This document shows, in pieces, positions 7,901-11,606 of a stretch of 13,154 nucleotides of DNA. The position numbers and the translations under genes are program-made. The number at the start of each line of letters is the position of its first letter. Within the stretch, counting starts at the first letter, position 1. The notes under the pieces are model-generated. The model saw only the letters and a program-made list of their open reading frames with translations, was not told the origin of the DNA and searched no databases. The DNA comes from an uncultured Oscillospiraceae bacterium (GTDB taxonomy: Bacteria; Bacillota_A; Clostridia; Oscillospirales; Oscillospiraceae), in the NCBI GenBank assembly GCA_900757695.1, contig CAAEOU010000345.1, positions 1 through 13,154 of the forward strand, given 5' to 3'.

Positions 7901-8492
7901 CCAAGCGGTATATGACGGCATCTATAACGAGAGCAATACAGCCAATTTGACGGCTGCGGCGGAGACAAGTGAAGAAAATGCTGCGATGGGTGATATGCCC
8001 ATGGGCGAAATGCCGATGGGTGAAATGCCGATGGGTGAAATGCCGATGGGTGAAATGCCGGGGAATGCTGGCGCACCCGGTGGCCCTGGCGGCGGGGAAG
8101 CAACGGAGAGCAACTGCACACACGAAGAGACTCCTTCAATCGTAGAACTGACGTGGGAAGCTGAGGACCCCACTGTGGCAGAGCTGGTCCTGTCTGGTCA
8201 TGAGACGTTGATTCATGGCTTGACAGCGGGGGAGACGACGATCTATATGACGGTCATCTGTGATGATGGCACGGAGCAGATGTCCTCGGTAGACGTTACG
8301 GTTGCCCCGATGGTTTCAACGGAAGACACGACATCCTCCGCAGAGGGGACAGCGGAACCGGAGAAAACCGTTCCGACAGAAACGGCAGAACCTGTGAATT
8401 CCAACGCTGGTGTGATAATTGGAGTAATTGCTATTTTGCTCGTTGGCGGCGCGGCGGCAGGAATCGTTCTCCGAAAAAAACGGCGGAAATAA
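4932..8492 (+). CDS. Large secreted, membrane-anchored beta-helix-like surface protein with MGEMP repeats
   Basis: 1186 residues. Residues 1-29 are a signal peptide, probably cut after SPAQA. Residues about 100-175 resemble a BspA-type leucine-rich repeat unit (GITSISAKAFYDF, LPATLTEIDENAF, then VIYGAGGSAAEKW). A long strand-rich middle (about 460-1000) has short irregular turns (VYVYNSRLESH, IFAYNSEMSGP, VQIYHSEIS) suggesting a right-handed beta-helix. Residues 1019-1043 are five MG(D/E)MP units followed by a Gly/Pro linker, then an Ig-like segment (about 1065-1127) and a Thr/Glu-rich stalk. Residues 1159-1180 are a transmembrane helix and 1181-1186 are RKKRRK, giving a stop-transfer anchor. 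There is no LPXTG motif. It probably binds a polymer or cell surface, possibly carbohydrate; no catalytic motif is visible. It starts 21 bases after the first lipoprotein gene, with GGAGAAAGTGAG upstream. Confidence 0.72.
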   Translation: MKIRHRNRYLSWLLLVSMLCAMLLSPAQAQDSEMLTYIDGKGVQWNYLRGEDTALETIIDSQQAIQNAAVLMISGQVQGQQVDSVRSNGFDNVVVGHKDSQYILVASGITSISAKAFYDFNYVKGVSLPATLTEIDENAFDVLGREINNATVIYGAGGSAAEKWAGDNSTAAYTFVPYDTENFTVSAKADGTIYPSGNFYLPETLKTEQLSTYFSVEADRGSVIHELMVDGQTVAEAEGKTSYLLEYTFGDQSAEISVSFLKTGTSEETASDQEETDSVVLPPVSIAEGEQISVDVTMGIKDNRVPAEAVTENMDLSDIYDEVPEDVSGYTASMGLSTGDYYASDGILYEMVFGTNGTGENGDLGIVFRNKAEVINYLYDTFGWVYGADYDLIRMFHYDATVSAGNRKGTYDFHCAFVYRAVEQSNQYTDLSGQEAFYSENENREGLTNYDTLFIQDQPKNAGTYVIENLKANCFTRPDGPQEATNFYGLGSAVVVDGGTPSKDEDYATKIFSEEDTTTLELIDPEIDGGANPIYALASSLVKIKGGTLFTAYSGGHGPYSSLQGQITINADEKIIAGDGTVNVNLDDLAATVLTERPGRFGWAVRNTDETGKQVDANDYDTVHAKLALDEDAIADYEKENGDVTVVTTANSSGSLLVTDSGGGIIVANKVSGTAYSTGSSGVYSMGGGSYVYVYNSRLESHIEPALNSVGEGYIFAYNSEMSGPIGILSSGGDDHVQIYHSEISTELDFDMDFYDLTDPNDPNQLATYQKLCEDVDANELVNSNYLMIFPLNGDDMSNFVSNWYEDRTQVPGKNGGNIALISTTSPSGITLDATRLQNNAYRDYKDEGVPNWLVAAAGGTSTINFRNQNSKTKWDLTGKETGTTELYGNLYCAAPSGEGMWVTSAGAMIVNLENSEWTGSIENMGDGVTLNLDKDSVWTVTGTCTVANLTLEEGAEIQVPEGYTLQINETSALPAGTYQNVHIQVLKDGQAVYDGIYNESNTANLTAAAETSEENAAMGDMPMGEMPMGEMPMGEMPMGEMPGNAGAPGGPGGGEATESNCTHEETPSIVELTWEAEDPTVAELVLSGHETLIHGLTAGETTIYMTVICDDGTEQMSSVDVTVAPMVSTEDTTSSAEGTAEPEKTVPTETAEPVNSNAGVIIGVIAILLVGGAAAGIVLRKKRRK
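7986..8060 (+). repeat. Five tandem 15-bp units encoding MG(D/E)MP
   Basis: Five in-frame 15-bp units; the last three (8016-8060) are identical copies of ATGGGTGAAATGCCG, and the first two differ by a few bases. In-frame perfect repeats can expand or contract without breaking the gene, so copy number may vary between strains. The encoded segment is rich in Met, Pro and acidic residues and sits just outside the membrane-proximal domains. Confidence 0.92.
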
Positions 8493-8514
8493 TCAGTCGC
8501 TTTTCAGAAAAAAC

Positions 8515-8532
8515 GCGGCAATCGGCTGCCGC
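8515..8532 (+). other. Intercistronic hairpin before the second lipoprotein gene
   Basis: GCGGCA (8515-8520) pairs with TGCCGC (8527-8532) around a six-base loop. There is no T-run after it; the ribosome binding site follows directly. It is more likely a processing or mRNA-stability element, or a partial attenuator, than a true terminator. Confidence 0.4.
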
Positions 8533-8551
8533 ACTAAAAGGAGGTATTTTG

Positions 8552-10318
8552 ATGAAAAAGAATTTGTTATCCGTTCTAATCGTTATTGCGATGGTTATGG
8601 CTTTATGCACCGGATGCGGTAGCGAGAACAGCGCTTCCACGGCGGAGCCCACGCCGGTTTCTTCTGCAGAAGCAGTCACTGAAACTTCCGCACCAGTGGC
8701 TGAGGAACCCTATGAGGAGCCATCTACAGCCGAACTGGAGGAATCCAGCGTCCAGGAACCAGAAGAACCGGAGAATCTCCACCAGTATAACTTCCCAGGC
8801 AGTGACATCGCATTGCTGGACTACACGAATGTTTATGAGATGCCCCTGTGCGAAGAAACTACGACGATCTCATGGATGCGAAATGCGGTCAATCTCATGG
8901 GGCCGCTTGCGAATATCGGGATCAACAGTTTTCAGGATTTTGATTATATCCAGTATCTCCAAGAAATCACCAATGTTCAAATCGACTTTATAGAATTGGA
9001 CTTCTTCACTTCTCAGGAGCAGATGAACCTTTACATTGCCTCTGGCGACTATGCGGACATTATTTCTGATTTGAACTACACCGGGGAGGCCATTGGAGCG
9101 CTGAACGACGAGATCATCATCGACCTGACAGACCGGATTGCTGAATACGCACCGAACTATGACTATCTGATCCACTCCAATTCGGATTACACTGCATACT
9201 TTTATACCGACGGAAAACTCCTGTACTTCTCTTCACCCTATGAAAACTACATCAACAACCAGGGACTGGTCATTCGTTCAGATTGGCTGGAGGAACTGGA
9301 AATGGAAATTCCTACGACCTATGACGAATTGCACGATGTGCTGACCGCATTCCAATCCGAAGAAGGTGCATCTACCCCCATCTATATGCACGAGGATTGC
9401 AACATCACAGGATTGGGTGGTGGATACAATGTCGCCGGGTTCGCGGCCGGCGGTACTGCAAGCACGCTTGGCTACTATGTGGAAGACGGGGTGGTCAAGT
9501 CTACATTGACCGCCGAGAATTACAGGGACTATCTGGTGATGCTGAATCAGTGGTACACGGAGGGGCTTATTGACCACGACTTTATCAATATCGAAAATGA
9601 CCCCTTTTCCAGCTATCTCAGCGGCCAAATCACCTCGGACCAGATGGGCGTTTGGTGCACCTCCACCGAGGGGATTGACACCTATACAGTCCCGATTACC
9701 CCTATGCCGAATCCCACCATCAATGAAGACGGGATAGAACACATCACCAACATTACACTGCTGGCCGACAGCACCAACACCTACATTACCAGTTGCTGCG
9801 AAAATGTGGAGACTGCCATGAGACTGGTAGATTTCTTCTACAGCGAGGACGGCATTATGTTCTATAATTACGGCTTTGAAGGAACTGACTATGAGCTGGA
9901 TGAGAACAACACACCGTACTTCTCCGACGCTGTAATGAACAACGAGTATGGACTGACACCTTCCAATTTCATGCGACTCCGCTGCGGCTATGGGGTGTTC
10001 AGCTCTCTGTTGCTTCGTTACCGTACGGCCGCCTATAACACAGATCTAGCGAATGAAGCTTGGGATGTTTGGACTTCCAATCTCGATGGCAGTATGGCGC
10101 TTCCGACTACGGTACATCTGTCCACTGAGGAAACGGAAACAAGTTCCTATTATTCTTCTGACATCTGCACCTATGCCAGCCAGATGATCCCACAGTTTGT
10201 TCTGGGAGACATCGGCTTTGACCAGTGGGACAGCTTTGTTGAGACACTGTACGACATGAATATTCAGGTGTGCATTGATGCGCAGCAAGCTGCCTATGAC
10301 CGTGTGGTAAACAGCTGA
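8552..10318 (+). CDS. Extracellular solute-binding lipoprotein (LplA-like), second copy
   Basis: 588 residues from the ATG at 8552, which is preceded at the right distance by AAAGGAGG (8537-8544); a TTG one codon earlier is possible but not needed. Residues 1-21 are a lipoprotein signal peptide and Cys22 the lipid site (ALCTGC, slightly unusual with Cys at -3). Residues 23-75 are a Ser/Glu/Pro-rich tether. The remainder parallels the product of 3201-4910: YIASGDYADII (161-171), NDEIIIDLTDRI (185-196), a SCCENVETAMRLVDFFYSE segment and a similar C-terminus ending AAYDRVVNS. Sequence divergence between the two is large, so this is an old duplication or separate recruitment, and the ligands may differ. 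It is the last gene of the operon, 59 bases after the surface-protein gene. No transporter gene is adjacent. Confidence 0.85.
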   Translation: MKKNLLSVLIVIAMVMALCTGCGSENSASTAEPTPVSSAEAVTETSAPVAEEPYEEPSTAELEESSVQEPEEPENLHQYNFPGSDIALLDYTNVYEMPLCEETTTISWMRNAVNLMGPLANIGINSFQDFDYIQYLQEITNVQIDFIELDFFTSQEQMNLYIASGDYADIISDLNYTGEAIGALNDEIIIDLTDRIAEYAPNYDYLIHSNSDYTAYFYTDGKLLYFSSPYENYINNQGLVIRSDWLEELEMEIPTTYDELHDVLTAFQSEEGASTPIYMHEDCNITGLGGGYNVAGFAAGGTASTLGYYVEDGVVKSTLTAENYRDYLVMLNQWYTEGLIDHDFINIENDPFSSYLSGQITSDQMGVWCTSTEGIDTYTVPITPMPNPTINEDGIEHITNITLLADSTNTYITSCCENVETAMRLVDFFYSEDGIMFYNYGFEGTDYELDENNTPYFSDAVMNNEYGLTPSNFMRLRCGYGVFSSLLLRYRTAAYNTDLANEAWDVWTSNLDGSMALPTTVHLSTEETETSSYYSSDICTYASQMIPQFVLGDIGFDQWDSFVETLYDMNIQVCIDAQQAAYDRVVNS

Positions 10319-10412
10319 GTTCAGGTATCAATATGGCAATATATGAAAACAATATGTCGATGTCCTAGCCACTCACGGGATCGGCGGTACCGTTCGGCCC
10401 GGGGCCATCATT

Positions 10413-10523
10413 ATGGCAGACAGACCAACTTTTAAGACCAACGAGGTGAAATCTGCAGCTGGGACTAAAGAGCGGTGTTCCAGAGAAGGCGTACTCTGCT
10501 ACGCTATCAAGGTTCGGAAATGA
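10413..10523 (+). CDS. Possible 36-residue peptide or gene remnant
   Basis: An ATG at 10413 opens a 36-residue frame (begins MADRPTFKTNEVKSAAGTKE) ending at TGA 10521-10523. The same frame stays open upstream across the GC-rich patch (reading HGIGGTVRPGAII before the Met), so it may be the C-terminal remnant of a larger gene. There is no clear Shine-Dalgarno site (only GGGG about nine bases upstream). Family unknown. Confidence 0.22.
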   Translation: MADRPTFKTNEVKSAAGTKERCSREGVLCYAIKVRK

Positions 10524-10540
10524 TGGATACTGCATAATTC

Positions 10541-10560
10541 TGTTCCACCAATTGAGCTAT
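10541..10560 (-). other. tRNA D-arm-like fragment
   Basis: The minus strand reads ATAGCTCAATTGGTGGAACA, matching the usual bacterial tRNA TAGCTCAATTGGTAGAGCA closely. The anticodon and T arms do not fold around it, so it is a fragment or a coincidence rather than a working tRNA. tRNA fragments often mark integration sites. Confidence 0.35.
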
Positions 10561-10572
10561 ATTTACTTTATC

Positions 10573-10626
10573 AGTCAAAGCATGACCATCTCCTTGCATG
10601 GTGGTCATGTTTTGACTTTATTTTTT
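10573..10626 (+). terminator. Strong intrinsic terminator
   Basis: AGTCAAAGCATGACCA (10573-10588) pairs with TGGTCATGTTTTGACT (10602-10617), a 16-bp stem with one G-T wobble, followed by TTATTTTTT. It is the first good plus-strand terminator after the operon. Confidence 0.85.
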
Positions 10627-10720
10627 ATGCGTAGCGTCAGCTCGTCCAGATTCGACCACTTTTGCATACGGGAAATGTTACCATCCCTTGAGCGCAGAAC
10701 GTATATTGTGTGGACTATTC

Positions 10721-10760
10721 AAAAAACGTTATGACAGCAATGCCATAGCGTTTTTTGTCT
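10721..10760. terminator. Second intrinsic terminator, probably bidirectional
   Basis: AAAAAACGTTATG (10721-10733) pairs with CATAGCGTTTTTT (10744-10756), a 13-bp stem with one G-T wobble; T-runs follow on both strands. No gene ends just upstream on either strand, so it may insulate the downstream XRE module from the operon. Confidence 0.75.
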
Positions 10761-10779
10761 TATCCAGGGAAGTAACAAC

Positions 10780-10828
10780 ATTATGGGAAGTATAGGGTGG
10801 CAGCCCTACATAGCAAAATATCCATAAT
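10780..10828. repeat. Nested dyad upstream of the XRE gene
   Basis: ATTATGG (10780-10786) and CCATAAT (10822-10828) enclose a second small dyad, TAGGG (10793-10797) and CCCTA (10804-10808). This could be a regulator site or a folded 5' leader. Confidence 0.4.
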
Positions 10829-10829
10829 T

Positions 10830-10864
10830 CCGTTCTCAAAAACTCGTCAAAAATTTGAGAACGG
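10830..10864 (+). promoter_or_regulatory. 11-bp perfect inverted repeat covering the XRE ribosome binding site
   Basis: CCGTTCTCAAA (10830-10840) and TTTGAGAACGG (10854-10864) are perfect complements with a 13-base spacer. The right arm ends in the GG of the GGAGAA ribosome binding site (10863-10868) nine bases before the start codon. As RNA it could hide that site; as DNA it could be an operator for the XRE protein. Confidence 0.65.
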
Positions 10865-10873
10865 AGAAAAACA

Positions 10874-11164
10874 ATGAAGTATTACAATGTATCGGAAGTT
10901 GCTGCCCGTATCCGCAGGCTGAGAAACGCACACGGCTATACCCAGGAAACAGCGGCTGAACTGCTGGACATAGACCGCAGCTACATGAGCCGTATTGAAA
11001 ACGGCTCAAAAGGTTGTTCCGTTGATTTGCTGATCCGCCTATCTGAGTTGTATCATGTCTCTCTGGATTATTTGATTCTTGGGAAGGCAACAGATCAGGT
11101 ATCGCTCAAGGAGAACATAGAAAAAGTGATCCAGCAGCTCACCGACCTGTGCAGCTCCATCTAA
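10874..11164 (+). CDS. XRE-family (Cro/CI-type) transcriptional regulator
   Basis: 96 residues. Residues 8-69 form a single helix-turn-helix domain of the XRE type: VAARIRRLRNAHGYTQETAAELL, recognition helix RSYMSRIENG (35-44), then SVDLLIRLSELYHVSLDYLILG. The remaining 26 residues (VSLKENIEKVIQQLTDL) are an amphipathic helix suitable for dimerisation. Such small regulators commonly repress the modules of mobile elements and themselves. Start supported by GGAGAA six bases upstream. A 17-bp dyad lies immediately after its stop codon (11165-11181), a likely operator for the downstream transcript. A strong inverted repeat overlaps its ribosome binding site. Confidence 0.9.
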   Translation: MKYYNVSEVAARIRRLRNAHGYTQETAAELLDIDRSYMSRIENGSKGCSVDLLIRLSELYHVSLDYLILGKATDQVSLKENIEKVIQQLTDLCSSI

Positions 11165-11201
11165 CGTGTCCAATGGTCACGGAAATGTGTCCATCGGTAC
11201 A
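11165..11201 (+). promoter_or_regulatory. Tandem operator-like dyads after the XRE gene
   Basis: CGTGTCCAATGGTCACG (11165-11181) is palindromic except at its centre and one symmetric T-T pair. A related, more degenerate copy, GTGTCCATCGGTACA, lies at 11187-11201, with 10 of 15 matches and exactly 21 bases from the first copy (11166). The two sit just upstream of a perfect -10 box, as expected for operators of the adjacent XRE regulator. Binding is inferred. Confidence 0.5.
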
Positions 11202-11350
11202 TGGGAATCGAATCCTTTGCATTTTATAATGATGCCGTAGCAGAAATCTACGCTATGTGCATCTTGAAAACTCCATACCGGCAATACGGATCACCCCCGG
11301 ACAGAATAGCCCAGGCGAAGCGAATGTTGGCCGCCGTCGCAGTTTGGTAA
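11201..11350 (+). CDS. Possible 49-residue peptide in the helicase leader
   Basis: ATG at 11201 to TAA at 11348-11350, beginning MGIESFAFYNDAVAEIYAM and ending RMLAAVAVW. The amino-acid mix looks protein-like, but there is no Shine-Dalgarno site, the start overlaps the second dyad, and the best promoter (-10 at 11225) would begin transcription inside it. The stop codon lies in a perfect RNA hairpin (11338-11356). I recognise no family; it may be only part of a structured leader. Confidence 0.22.
   Translation: MGIESFAFYNDAVAEIYAMCILKTPYRQYGSPPDRIAQAKRMLAAVAVW
11225..11230 (+). promoter_or_regulatory. Perfect -10 box for the helicase transcript
   Basis: TATAAT, with only a weak -35 candidate (TGGGAA, 11202-11207) 17 bases upstream and the dyads ending at 11201. 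Transcription would start near 11237, giving a leader of about 370 nt before the helicase gene. Confidence 0.45.
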
Positions 11351-11409
11351 ACTGCGTGCCATGACGCTGTTCGGGAAAATAATGAGACACCTGCTGGCCT
11401 ACGCATAAG

Positions 11410-11514
11410 ATGGGCGGTGCTGACCCTGGGTTGAAAGCAGTGGAGACCCTTGTGAACGCCCGTGAAGGTTACCAGCCTTGTCCGTATTGTGCCCCTGTCC
11501 TCATTGGGGGCTGA
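11410..11514 (+). CDS. Possible 34-residue CPYC peptide in the helicase leader
   Basis: ATG at 11410 to TGA at 11512-11514; begins MGGADPGLKAVETLVNAREG and ends YQPCPYCAPVLIGG. The CPYC pair is suggestive of a metal-binding or redox motif, and the second half reads like a real protein. It has no ribosome binding site and overlaps candidate RNA stems, so it is equally likely to be non-coding or a remnant. Confidence 0.25.
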   Translation: MGGADPGLKAVETLVNAREGYQPCPYCAPVLIGG

Positions 11515-11544
11515 GACAAATGCAATGAGATCCATAGAAACAAG

Positions 11545-11581
11545 CAGGGATGGTCCGGCGTAACTTGACGGACCATCCCTG
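11545..11581 (+). terminator. Strong hairpin just before the helicase gene
   Basis: CAGGGATGGTCCG (11545-11557) pairs perfectly with CGGACCATCCCTG (11569-11581), 11-base loop. The T-run is poor (TTCC). It ends 13 bases before the GAGGAA ribosome binding site of the helicase gene. It may be an attenuator of that gene or the 3' end of a separate leader RNA. Confidence 0.6.
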
Positions 11582-11606
11582 TTCCATGACAAATGAGGAA
11601 ATAACT

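Larger units (their letters stand above)
10319..10873. other. 555-bp non-coding junction region
   Basis: No convincing gene lies here. In order it holds a GC-rich patch (about 10380-10405), a short open frame (10413-10523), a tRNA D-arm-like fragment (10541-10560 on the minus strand), a strong terminator (10573-10626), about 95 bases with no recognised feature, a second terminator (10721-10760), a nested dyad (10780-10828) and an inverted repeat against the ribosome binding site of the next gene (10830-10864). No terminator is seen close behind the stop at 10318, so the first strong one, 255 bases on, may end the operon transcript. A weak promoter (TTGTCT 10755-10760, 18-base spacer, CATTAT 10779-10784) could serve the XRE gene. 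Confidence 0.5.
11237..11606 (+). ncRNA. Candidate structured 5' leader of the helicase gene
   Basis: About 370 bases separate the candidate start of transcription from the helicase start codon, with no long open frame. Perfect local hairpins are visible: CGCAGTTT/AAACTGCG (11338-11345 with 11349-11356), CTCATTG/CAATGAG (11500-11506 with 11523-11529), and the 13-bp hairpin at 11545-11581. GCCCC (11491-11495) can also pair with GGGGC (11507-11511). The short frames inside lack ribosome binding sites. This layout fits an attenuation leader or a stable RNA. I cannot match it to a known RNA family. Confidence 0.35.

Noticed and set aside
7986..8060. CRISPR-like array
   Set aside because: The repeats are contiguous, in frame, and without spacers; they encode a peptide repeat.
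8471..8492. Sortase (LPXTG) anchor in the surface protein
   Set aside because: The C-terminus has a membrane helix and a basic tail, but no LPXTG or variant motif precedes it.
10500..10575. Complete tRNA gene on the minus strand
   Set aside because: Only the D-arm-like part matches; no anticodon stem, T arm or acceptor pairing could be folded around it.
10552..10734. 60-residue plus-strand open frame
   Set aside because: It runs straight through a strong intrinsic terminator and has no ribosome binding site or family resemblance.
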